Source: Thiothrix sp. (GTDB lineage: Bacteria > Pseudomonadota > Gammaproteobacteria > Thiotrichales > Thiotrichaceae). From it: a stretch of DNA of 64,000 nucleotides. A model generated the notes under the pieces. It saw only the letters and a program-made list of their open reading frames with translations. It ran no database searches and had not been told where the DNA came from. The stretch covers positions 1 through 64,000 of the forward strand of contig SSFA01000013.1 in the NCBI GenBank assembly GCA_008015155.1, written 5' to 3'. Made by a program: the position numbers and the translations under genes. Positions 20,990-29,072 of this stretch are shown piece after piece; the first letter of the stretch is position 1, and the number at the start of each line of letters is the position of its first letter.

Positions 20990-22738
20990 ATGGATAGGGT
21001 TACGCAACGGCGCAAGAAAGGCAATCATCTCATTGGTCAACGCTATTTAATTCAGAGCGAATTAGTCAGTAATAGCATTGGCAGCTTATATCAAGCTCGT
21101 GATATGCGTGCCAGTGAGACAACAAGCTCAAGCGTATTAATCCATATTTTCCCTAGTAAAGCGCTCCCACAAACGCCTCTCAAACTGCTGACTGAGCGTT
21201 TACAGGCTCTTAGCGAACAAACAACTGACTCTGCTATCTTAAAAGTACTGGACAGCGGTTGGCTTAATACTGAAGCGTATTTTGTATTAGCTAGCCCCGT
21301 TAGTTGGAGTTTATCTGCTTTACCGTCCATGTTAGGGTCTAGCACGCGCATGCATGAGCAGGCTTTACGCTTAAATCAGCGTTTAAGCGAACAAGGCTTA
21401 TTGCAGGGATACTTGCCAACCTCCTTATTTCTCGTCACCGCACAGGGCGAGGTCTATTTACCCAGTACGGCTTTAGTACCCAATTTGCTAAGATTCGTTG
21501 ACTCTCCTGAGCTCTTATTACAGGCTCATTTACCTACTAGACGTGGATCCTTGAGTGCTGTGCCTTGGCTGGGTTTAGGCTTGGTTAGTGTAGTGGCTGC
21601 TAGCACGGCTGGTTTTTACTATCAAAATTATGTACTGAACTCCACTGAGATGCTGCGCGCCAGTCATGCGGCTCTCAATAATGAGTCACCGCTACTAGCA
21701 CCTGATCCAGAGCTTGAGATACCGGAGGCTAAGCCACTAGATCTGGCTGCGAGCTTAGCAGATCAACCCAGCACAAGCGAAGCCGTTAAGCTTAAAACCC
21801 CAGCCAAGCCTGTGCTTAGCCCACCGACTAGCTCCAGTAATCCGCCCCCTACAGTGCCTAGCAACACTAGACTAATCCTGCCTAATCAACCTACTAATCT
21901 ACTAGACCCTGAGCCAGGTGATATGCGTCTAGCTTTAGCCCGTGAGACATCACCTTCTATTAGCCCCGAAGCCGCCCAGCTTGAGACAAATCAACCAAAG
22001 CCTATGCAGGACAAAATTCCACCAGCACTTAATCGCCAGCCTGAGCCAGAAAAAACGGTAGCTAAGCCTGAAAAACTTAGACCGGCTAAGGTGGAGGCAA
22101 AACCAGAGTTCGTGGAAGAAACCGATCCTAATATTCATTTACCCTCACCGCCTAATGTCTTAATTAAGACGGTGGATACACCAAGCCCTAAAGCTGAATT
22201 TCTAGCCCCAAGCGCTAATCCTGTGGCTGTTGAACTAGTTCCAGCCCCACGGCCACAGGGCTTGACCTTAGCCGCTGCACCTGTTGTAGGTGCTGTGCAA
22301 CCTACCCTGCCTATAAGTTCTGCAACTCCCATACAGACAAGACCGAATCCTGTCATTAATGCTCCGGTAGCACGTATTCAAGAGCCTGCTGAAGAGCGAG
22401 ATCCAGCGGCACTGACAGCTAATGGACTGACTAGTGATGAATTAGTTAAACGAGCTTATCAAGCTTTACAAGCAGGGCGTTTAGATGAACAAGCTAATCA
22501 TGGTGCAGTGTACTTTATCCGCTTATTAGATCGGATTGATCATGGCAATCCGCAAATTATTCGCCTAGCACGTGAAACTAGTTATCAACTGCATCAGCAA
22601 GTCCGAACCGCCCTCGTTCAGGGCGATTCGGAACAAGCCTCAAAAAAACTCTGGCGAGCGGGGCGGATTATCAAGGAATTTAATCTCGTTCATTTGAATC
22701 CAGCACAGGTTTTATTGGAGCATAAGTTGGCTGAGTGA
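20990..22738 (+). CDS. Membrane-anchored degenerate protein-kinase-like protein
   Basis: 582 residues, not a recognised family. Residues about 15-115 resemble a Ser/Thr-kinase N-lobe (GQRYLIQSELVSNSIGSLYQ, then ARD and SSVLIHIF), but the usual lysine of the VAIK motif is not visible. There is no HRD catalytic loop or DFG, so kinase activity is unlikely. A transmembrane helix (about 197-215) is followed by some 250 residues rich in Pro, Ala, Glu and Lys, a probable extended periplasmic linker. A helical domain of about 110 residues ends the protein (ELVKRAYQALQAGRLDE onward). Together these suggest a cytoplasm-to-periplasm scaffold. The last 59 bases overlap the convergent AI-2E gene. Confidence 0.6.
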   Translation: MDRVTQRRKKGNHLIGQRYLIQSELVSNSIGSLYQARDMRASETTSSSVLIHIFPSKALPQTPLKLLTERLQALSEQTTDSAILKVLDSGWLNTEAYFVLASPVSWSLSALPSMLGSSTRMHEQALRLNQRLSEQGLLQGYLPTSLFLVTAQGEVYLPSTALVPNLLRFVDSPELLLQAHLPTRRGSLSAVPWLGLGLVSVVAASTAGFYYQNYVLNSTEMLRASHAALNNESPLLAPDPELEIPEAKPLDLAASLADQPSTSEAVKLKTPAKPVLSPPTSSSNPPPTVPSNTRLILPNQPTNLLDPEPGDMRLALARETSPSISPEAAQLETNQPKPMQDKIPPALNRQPEPEKTVAKPEKLRPAKVEAKPEFVEETDPNIHLPSPPNVLIKTVDTPSPKAEFLAPSANPVAVELVPAPRPQGLTLAAAPVVGAVQPTLPISSATPIQTRPNPVINAPVARIQEPAEERDPAALTANGLTSDELVKRAYQALQAGRLDEQANHGAVYFIRLLDRIDHGNPQIIRLARETSYQLHQQVRTALVQGDSEQASKKLWRAGRIIKEFNLVHLNPAQVLLEHKLAE

Positions 22739-24005
22739 TACGTTTACGATGATGCCTACGGCGTAGACGTGGCGGTAGGGTGTTATTATCGTAACGAATC
22801 GCATAACCGAAAATATAAGTGCTGATCGGAACCCCTAAGATTAAACCCCAAATATGGAATAGCTTGCCTCCAACCGTCAGAATAATCAAAACAATGACCG
22901 GATTAATCCGTAGGCGCGCTCCATAAATCAAGGGGTTAAGCAAATAGCCTTCTACCAAATGAATAAACACAATCATCAAAATAGACAATAAGACTAAGTT
23001 CACCCCTCCGGTGTTCAAGGCAATTAAGCAGATCGGAATCGAGCTAATAAACACCCCAGCCACCGGAATAAAGCTACACACAAAGACTATCACTGAGAGA
23101 AAAGCCATCTGCTCACTCATACCGAGCACAGATAAACCCACTGCAGTCAGTACCGTGTTCACACAAGCAATAAAAAACTGAGCTTGCATGGTTTGCCCCA
23201 GCACTCGCCCGAATTGCTTAATATTGTCTGCCACTTCCACATAAATAAAACGTAAGCGGGTATTCTCTAGGTCGCGCACACTGGCTGCCAGATGCGGCAT
23301 ATCTAAAACAATCAAGAACGAAAATAAAAAGGCTAAGAGAAAAGTCGTCAGCATCGTGATGGCTTGACGGCTAATATTAGCTAATTGATCTAAAAAGACC
23401 CGCGCTAATTCACGCCCATCGGCTGCATTCCCAGTGCCTGCAATCATCCCTAAGATGACGCCTGAGGGGGTATCTTTAAAGGCCTTGGGTGGGGCTGGTG
23501 GGCCGATTGTCTCTGGCACTAAGGTTTCACCATGAGGCTGTATCGCTTGTTCTTGCAAGGCAGCTGTACCTAAAACCTCAGGCAGCGCTTCCTGTAGCAC
23601 CGGATAACGCGCCGCAATATTGAGTATTTCTTTATCGATCCGCTGCATGTAGACCGAGAAGCCTTGTGCAAAGCCTGCGGCTTGCTGATAAACCTTAGGA
23701 GCAATAAATACCCCCAAGGCAATGACAATACTTAAAAATAAACTGCTGACTAAGACCACTAAAGAGGTCCGCCGTTTAGGGGCATAACGCAGCAACCAAT
23801 CGACAATACTCGATTGCAAATAGGTAAAGACAAAGGTCAAAAATAATAAGGTAAAAAACGAGCTAAGTAAGGCCAATAAGCCAAACAATAACCCCCAGAC
23901 TGCAATCCGCGTCAAAGTAGGTAAAACACGTTGCCAGCTAAATACTGGTTTACGCGGGCGATAAGGAAAGCGCTCTCTATACAGCTGATCAGAGCTATTA
24001 ACCAT
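22680..24005 (-). CDS. AI-2E family (PerM/YdiK-type) membrane permease
   Basis: Inner-membrane protein of the AI-2 exporter superfamily. The N-terminal helices (about residues 20-100), a soluble stretch of about 100 residues and a C-terminal helical block match the family. The conserved end segment is GGKLFHIWGLILGVPIST, preceded by GYLLNPLIYGARL. A basic tail with RLRRRHHRKR follows. The ATG at 24005 has AGGAT 9 bases upstream (441 residues); a TTG two codons earlier is less likely. Members export AI-2 or act as sodium/proton antiporters, so substrate is open. Confidence 0.82.
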   Translation of the reverse strand: MVNSSDQLYRERFPYRPRKPVFSWQRVLPTLTRIAVWGLLFGLLALLSSFFTLLFLTFVFTYLQSSIVDWLLRYAPKRRTSLVVLVSSLFLSIVIALGVFIAPKVYQQAAGFAQGFSVYMQRIDKEILNIAARYPVLQEALPEVLGTAALQEQAIQPHGETLVPETIGPPAPPKAFKDTPSGVILGMIAGTGNAADGRELARVFLDQLANISRQAITMLTTFLLAFLFSFLIVLDMPHLAASVRDLENTRLRFIYVEVADNIKQFGRVLGQTMQAQFFIACVNTVLTAVGLSVLGMSEQMAFLSVIVFVCSFIPVAGVFISSIPICLIALNTGGVNLVLLSILMIVFIHLVEGYLLNPLIYGARLRINPVIVLIILTVGGKLFHIWGLILGVPISTYIFGYAIRYDNNTLPPRLRRRHHRKRITQPTYAPIKPVLDSNERD

Positions 24006-24296
24006 TAACAATTATCCTCAAATCCTCTAGTGCAGTGCAGTATAACACTAGCTAAATCCTGCTGAGCTACTTACACACAAAATCCTATGTCTCTTAAGGT
24101 TGTTTAGTTTTCTAGCGACCGTTTATCGTTATTATTTATTCTTTAATTAAATTAAATTATCACTCATCTACCCATCTTGGCCGCTGAAGCAAGTCTATAT
24201 GGCTAGCCACCGCCTGCTAACTCTACAGTAAGCCTATTGCTTGAGTGAACTCCTAGCTAAACAACTCCTGTTTTTATATAGGGCATAAGACAAATC

Positions 24297-24962
24297 ATGT
24301 TGAATAAATCCTTAAAAATAGCGCTGCCGGCGTTATTATTGGCCTTTTTTTCACACACTATTGTAGCCAAAGATTTAGATCCACTCAGCCCCTCTGAGCT
24401 TGCAAAAGCGGTAAGCCTAGCTGCACCTGAACAAACGGCACAGTTAGCGGCGCGCAGTGCAACTCAACTAGCAGTAGCCCATGAGCTAGAGCTGTTACTG
24501 GTTGAACGGCGACCCGTTGATAAAGAACAACCGGGTAAACGCTTAGCCGATGTGTATAGCTATGACTATCGTAGCGATGAAACGATCCATAGTATTGTTG
24601 ATTTAAGCACACAAGAGCGCTTACAGACTGAACGCGTGCAGAATCTGCAATTACCTCTGACTGAAAACGAATTAGCGCGTGCCTCGCAATTAATCTTCAA
24701 TGATGCTGAACAGCTCCGGCAGCTTCAAACCGAATACAGGCGCATTACTGGTCAGACCCTGCTGAATCCTGAGCAATTAGAGCTTAAGGCCTTTGTATTC
24801 ACGACTGATACCTTACCAGAAGGCTTGAATCCCGCTTCTCAGCATTGTGGCCTCCAACGCTGTGCACAAGTGCTGTTATATACCCATGACTCAGTGGTAT
24901 TTGAAATCAGCCCCATTGTGAATTTATCAGCGGGTCTAGTTACCCAAAATATCAGTTTCTAG
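24297..24962 (+). CDS. Secreted protein resembling the N2/N3 domains of copper amine oxidase
   Basis: 221 residues with a signal peptide (about 1-24, ending IVAKD). The mature start DLDPLSPSELAKAVSLA resembles the HPLDPL...EI opening of the copper amine oxidase N2 domain. The stretch LLLVERRPVDKEQ, then DVYSYDYRSD and HSIVDLST fits the N2 beta-sheet pattern. The second half (LPLTENELARASQLIFND, then LLYTHDS and NLSAGLVTQ) fits N3. There is no catalytic domain; that is encoded by the next two genes. Two cysteines (CGLQRC) may form a disulphide. This appears to be a split amine oxidase whose N-domains are a separate exported subunit. The next gene's ATG is 14 bases after the stop. Confidence 0.55.
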   Translation: MLNKSLKIALPALLLAFFSHTIVAKDLDPLSPSELAKAVSLAAPEQTAQLAARSATQLAVAHELELLLVERRPVDKEQPGKRLADVYSYDYRSDETIHSIVDLSTQERLQTERVQNLQLPLTENELARASQLIFNDAEQLRQLQTEYRRITGQTLLNPEQLELKAFVFTTDTLPEGLNPASQHCGLQRCAQVLLYTHDSVVFEISPIVNLSAGLVTQNISF

Positions 24963-24975
24963 CTTGGAGCCTATG

Positions 24976-26136
24976 ATGAAAGCTTTACTTCCTAGCCTGA
25001 GTTTAATCGCCCTCCTCGCTTGGCAATCCCCAGCCCTTGCAGCTCCAAGCAGTGAGTGCCAAGGCGAGCAAATTAACAAAACCTTCGCGTCTGGCGCAGT
25101 CTGGGAGTTCTGCTGGACGATTAAAAATCAAGAAGGTTTAGTGCTCTCACAAGTGCATTATCAAGCACCTGGCACAGCTTACCGCCGTGTGTTAGGCGAA
25201 GCTTCTTTATCACAAATCGAAGCAGCTTTTGATGATGGTGCAGTTGACCCTAAATTTGTCACCACTCAATTAGGGTTAGGCGGTAATAATCTCCTCGCCC
25301 AAACAGCTCAAACCTGCCCAAATGGTGAATTACACGCTTGGGAAGGGCGCAATGTTTTGTGTGCGAGCACCGCGAAAGCAGGCTATCTGTATAAATACAA
25401 CACACAGCGCCAAACCGAACGCTTTGAAATTAGCACTAGCTCACAAATTGGCCCACGCAATTACACCCTACGCTGGTCATTTTATGAAAATGGCACGATT
25501 GAACCTGCGATTGGCTTAAGCGGAATTTTACCTGCCGTTGGTGAAAGTGCAGGTCAATATGGCTGGCCGGTTGGTGCTAATGGCGCAATCGGCAGTAGCT
25601 TTATGGATCACTACTTATGGCGCTTAGATTTCGACTTAGACGAGAATGCGAATGATGATGTAGTCGAAGAAATTAGTAGCGTCCCTTCCCCAGACCGCTT
25701 ACGTAAAACTAAAACGCTCGAAGTTTTGAATACTGAAACTGCACGTAGCTTAAACCCTGAAACTAAACGTTTCTGGCGGATTCGTGACAGTGCAGTGCGT
25801 AATGCGAATGGCTATTTTATTTCTTATGAATTAGTTCCTTCTAACTATGATCAAAGCCGTGCAAATAGCCGTAATGAGGCTTGGTTGCAGAATGATGTGT
25901 ATTTCACTGCTTACAAAGCCTGTGAGCGCTTTGCAGCCAATAATCCCAGCGCTAACTGTGGCGAAAATACGGCGCAATTTGTCTCCGGGCAAAATATCAA
26001 TCGCCAAGATGTAGTGCTTTGGTACAAGCAAAATAATCACTACTTACCCCGTAGTGAGGACAGCAATCGTATGGGTACACGCTGGTCTAGCTTCAAGCTT
26101 TTACCACGGGATTGGAATGCACAAAACCCTTTCTAA
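24976..26136 (+). CDS. Secreted copper-amine-oxidase-like protein, catalytically degenerate paralogue
   Basis: 386 residues with a signal peptide (ending ALA/APSS). The fold signature is that of the amine oxidase catalytic domain: EGLVLSQVHY, RNYTLRWSFYENGTIEP, WRLDFDLDEN, and LPRSEDSNRMGTRW near the end. The Tyr that would become topaquinone is kept (Tyr163 in RNYT). The His-x-His copper motif before WRLD is Phe209-Met-Asp211, the third His position is Tyr356 (His355 is displaced by one), and the catalytic-base Asp is Val95. It should therefore not be a working copper oxidase. GGAG before the ATG at 24976 decides the start; a TTG at 24964 and an ATG at 24973 are alternatives. Probably a structural or regulatory partner of the next gene's product. 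Confidence 0.7.
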   Translation: MKALLPSLSLIALLAWQSPALAAPSSECQGEQINKTFASGAVWEFCWTIKNQEGLVLSQVHYQAPGTAYRRVLGEASLSQIEAAFDDGAVDPKFVTTQLGLGGNNLLAQTAQTCPNGELHAWEGRNVLCASTAKAGYLYKYNTQRQTERFEISTSSQIGPRNYTLRWSFYENGTIEPAIGLSGILPAVGESAGQYGWPVGANGAIGSSFMDHYLWRLDFDLDENANDDVVEEISSVPSPDRLRKTKTLEVLNTETARSLNPETKRFWRIRDSAVRNANGYFISYELVPSNYDQSRANSRNEAWLQNDVYFTAYKACERFAANNPSANCGENTAQFVSGQNINRQDVVLWYKQNNHYLPRSEDSNRMGTRWSSFKLLPRDWNAQNPF

Positions 26137-26179
26137 GTTTTCTACCTAAATACTTAAAACAATCAATGGGAAATCAGTG

Positions 26180-28525
26180 ATGCGAACCGTTCAACTGAGT
26201 GTATTTGGCTTGTTATGCTTGGCTGTTTTGATGACTTGGCAGCGTGCTCATGCTGCCGAATTTTGTTCAGATGCTTACTACATTGATGTGAAACTACCTA
26301 ATCAAGCACGCTGGGATATGTGCTGGGAGCATCGCATCCGTGAAGGGATTGTACTCTCCAAAATTCACTACACACCCCGCAATGGACAGCGGCGCTTAGT
26401 CTTAAATCAAGCTGGCTTAGCACAAATTCATGTGCCTTATGATGATAATGGCGCGCGCTATCATGATATTTCAGATTATGGCTTAGGCGGCAATTATATG
26501 GCTGCCTTAAACTCCACTGATTGCCCCGGTGGGAAACTACTTAAGTTCGGCTCAAAATCTGTTCTTTGCCAACAAAATGAAGCGCGTGGTGCTGCTTTCA
26601 GCACTCAAACTGAAGGTTTACAAGGTAATAGTTTTAGCTTGTTTAGTGTGTCAAAAATCGGGGCTTATAATTATATCCCTCTTTGGCGCTTTTTAGACGA
26701 TGGTTCGATTGAACCCGGTGTTGGGGCTACCGGTGCTTTACAGCGCTTTGGTGATCGAAATGCTGAACAACAAGGCTGGTTAGTCGCTGACAATAAAGTG
26801 GGGATCGCCCATCTACATAATTTCTTTTGGCGTCTTGATTTTGATCTCAATGGCAGCAGCCAAGATGATTATGTAGAAGAATTAAACTTCAGCACCACTG
26901 CAGGCAAAACGAGTTTAACTAGAACTCGCTTCACCAGCGAAGTTGGCCGTTCTGTTGATCCGACGACCTCACGGGTTTGGCGCGTGGTGGATGGAGCTGC
27001 TACTAATGCTAAAGGCTTACCCATTTCTTATGAGATTCGCCTGCGTCAGTCTGAGCAACAAGATACAGGCCCAGCTAGCGAGGCTTTCACACAAAATGAT
27101 TTGTATGTAACTCGCCATAATAGCTGCGAACTGTTTGCCTCTCACAATCCGACAGTTAATAACTGTGCCAATAATTTAGCTGATTTTGTGAATGGTGAAA
27201 GCTTAAATGGAGCCGATATCGTGCTGTGGCCCAGCACGACTTTCTATCATATGCCACGTGCAGAAGATGCCCCTCAGATGGATGCACACTGGTCTTATAT
27301 TCAATTAAGCCCTCGCGATTGGCATGCCAACAATCCTTTAAGTACAGCCGCAGATACCTCTGGCTCAGTTGATGGCAATCCAGGCGGTAATGGCGACTCG
27401 ACTACACCCAGTATTTTGTTTGCTGATGATTTTGAAGACACGAATCAATGGACGCGTAATGCTTATCGTAATGATACGGCAAGCGCTGGTTTGTGGGAAC
27501 AGGGGCCTATTGAAACTACGAATTATCAAGGAATTGCTACTCAACGTACGACCACTAACGGCAATAAGGCCCTAGCAACCGGCATACAAGCGGGTGCGAT
27601 GATTGGTGCTTATGATTTGGATGGCGGTTTGAGTTCCATGCGCTCACCAGAAATCACTTTACCGAGCACCGCAAGCTATAAACTGGAACTTAGCTATTAC
27701 TTTGCTCATCTCTGGAACGCCAGTGCAAGTGACTTTTTCCGCATTAGTGTGATTGAAGGTAGCCAACGCCATGTCCTGTTGCAAGAAAACGGCAATTTGA
27801 ACAATCGCTCAGCACAATGGACAGATTTCAGTACAAGTTTAGCGGCTTATGCAGGTAAAAAGATCTATCTGCTGATCGAAGCAGCTGATAATGATGCCGG
27901 CAGTATTGTCGAGGCAGGGATTGATAATGTAAAACTAGTCAAACAAGGCAGTAGTGGAGAAAATACGGGCAACACTAGCAATCTTGTTTACAGTGAGGAC
28001 TTTGAAACCACACTCGCTTGGACTATCAATCCTAAACGCTCTGATACCGCGACCTCAGGCCAATGGCAATTGGGTAAGCCTCAAGGGACTTATTATCAAA
28101 CTTTAGCTCTACAATTAAATGCAGCAGCTAGCGGTGAGCATGCCTTAGTCACTGGCGCTGCTGCAGGGAACACTGTGGGGGATTATGATCTTGACGGTGG
28201 CTTGACCTCAATACGCTCACCTATGATTAACCTAGTGGCTAATGCCCATTACCGCCTGCAACTTGATTATTATTTTGCTCATCTTTGGAATGCCAGTCAT
28301 GCAGACTTTCTGCGGATTAGCGTTGAAAATAGCCAAGGCCAGAAGCAAATTTTGCTAGAGCAGCGCGGTACTGCAACTAACCGTGCCGCTGCATGGGCTC
28401 AATTAACAGCTGATCTAAGTAGCTTTGCGGGGAGTTCTATTTACCTACTGATTGAAGCCAGTGATGATAGCTCAGGTAGTATTGTGGAGGCTGCTGTGGA
28501 TAATTTAAGACTGACACAATATTAA
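26180..28525 (+). CDS. Secreted copper-amine-oxidase-like enzyme with tandem C-terminal jelly-roll-like domains
   Basis: 781 residues with a signal peptide (ending AHA/AEF). Residues about 25-385 are an amine oxidase catalytic domain. It has candidate base Asp96 in HDISDYGLG, candidate topaquinone Tyr165 in AYNYI, copper ligands His211 and His213 (HLH before NFFWRLD), and third ligand His357 in YHMPRAEDAPQM. The acidic residue normally following the cofactor tyrosine is replaced by Ile. After a Gly/Asn/Ser linker come two related domains of about 175 residues (from about 410 and 601), sharing FAHLWNAS and YDLDGG, which look like MAM or lectin-type beta-sandwiches. N2/N3 domains are missing and resemble the gene two upstream. 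Start: ATG at 26180 with GGGA 8 bases before. Predicted periplasmic or extracellular. Confidence 0.7.
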   Translation: MRTVQLSVFGLLCLAVLMTWQRAHAAEFCSDAYYIDVKLPNQARWDMCWEHRIREGIVLSKIHYTPRNGQRRLVLNQAGLAQIHVPYDDNGARYHDISDYGLGGNYMAALNSTDCPGGKLLKFGSKSVLCQQNEARGAAFSTQTEGLQGNSFSLFSVSKIGAYNYIPLWRFLDDGSIEPGVGATGALQRFGDRNAEQQGWLVADNKVGIAHLHNFFWRLDFDLNGSSQDDYVEELNFSTTAGKTSLTRTRFTSEVGRSVDPTTSRVWRVVDGAATNAKGLPISYEIRLRQSEQQDTGPASEAFTQNDLYVTRHNSCELFASHNPTVNNCANNLADFVNGESLNGADIVLWPSTTFYHMPRAEDAPQMDAHWSYIQLSPRDWHANNPLSTAADTSGSVDGNPGGNGDSTTPSILFADDFEDTNQWTRNAYRNDTASAGLWEQGPIETTNYQGIATQRTTTNGNKALATGIQAGAMIGAYDLDGGLSSMRSPEITLPSTASYKLELSYYFAHLWNASASDFFRISVIEGSQRHVLLQENGNLNNRSAQWTDFSTSLAAYAGKKIYLLIEAADNDAGSIVEAGIDNVKLVKQGSSGENTGNTSNLVYSEDFETTLAWTINPKRSDTATSGQWQLGKPQGTYYQTLALQLNAAASGEHALVTGAAAGNTVGDYDLDGGLTSIRSPMINLVANAHYRLQLDYYFAHLWNASHADFLRISVENSQGQKQILLEQRGTATNRAAAWAQLTADLSSFAGSSIYLLIEASDDSSGSIVEAAVDNLRLTQY

Positions 28526-28583
28526 ATTAGCTGGCCTAGTTTGCTTAAACCCTAAAGTTAAAACGCAACGCAGCGATGAACTT

Positions 28584-29072
28584 ATGAATAAATTTATTTT
28601 AAAAACTACACTGCTAAGTAGCTGCTTACTCAGTTTAGTAGCTTGCCAAGCTGAACAAGCCCCTAGTGCCGCTACATCTAATCAGGCTGCTTGGGAGCTG
28701 ACACAAACTAGTAGCCAAGGTTTATTTAAAGTCCAACTCATGTGCAAGCATTTACCTTCAGTTGGGCCTTTTCAAGATTGCCAACTCGCTTTAACGAATG
28801 GGCAAGATCAAGCGATCAGCGAGGCTAAAATTAGCATTGATGGCGGCATGCCTAGTCATGGACATGGCTTGCCTACCGCACCGGTGGTAAGCCCGCTGGA
28901 TGGCCAAGGTCATTACCGCATTGATGGTTTGCAATATAATATGCCCGGAGCTTGGCTACTGGGCTTTATGATTAAGACCTCAGTAGGACAAGATAAAGTA
29001 ATCTTTAGCTTTGAGATTTCTAATATAGAAAAAGCCGCATGCGCACAGCCGTCGCACTTACCTGCTTCTTAA
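28584..29072 (+). CDS. YtkA/FixH-like lipoprotein with His/Met motif
   Basis: 162 residues. The lipobox is LVAC with the modified cysteine at position 21. The body is a small beta-sandwich of the YtkA/FixH type. The signature is GGMPSHGHGLPTAP followed by the YRIDGLQYNMPGAWLLGF segment. The conserved Met and His residues suggest a copper site, as in CopC-like folds; two cysteines (CKHLPSVGPFQDC) may pair. The last 34 bases overlap the next gene, a MauG-like di-heme protein. Such small proteins commonly sit beside MauG-like genes, though the functional link is not established here. Confidence 0.6.
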   Translation: MNKFILKTTLLSSCLLSLVACQAEQAPSAATSNQAAWELTQTSSQGLFKVQLMCKHLPSVGPFQDCQLALTNGQDQAISEAKISIDGGMPSHGHGLPTAPVVSPLDGQGHYRIDGLQYNMPGAWLLGFMIKTSVGQDKVIFSFEISNIEKAACAQPSHLPAS

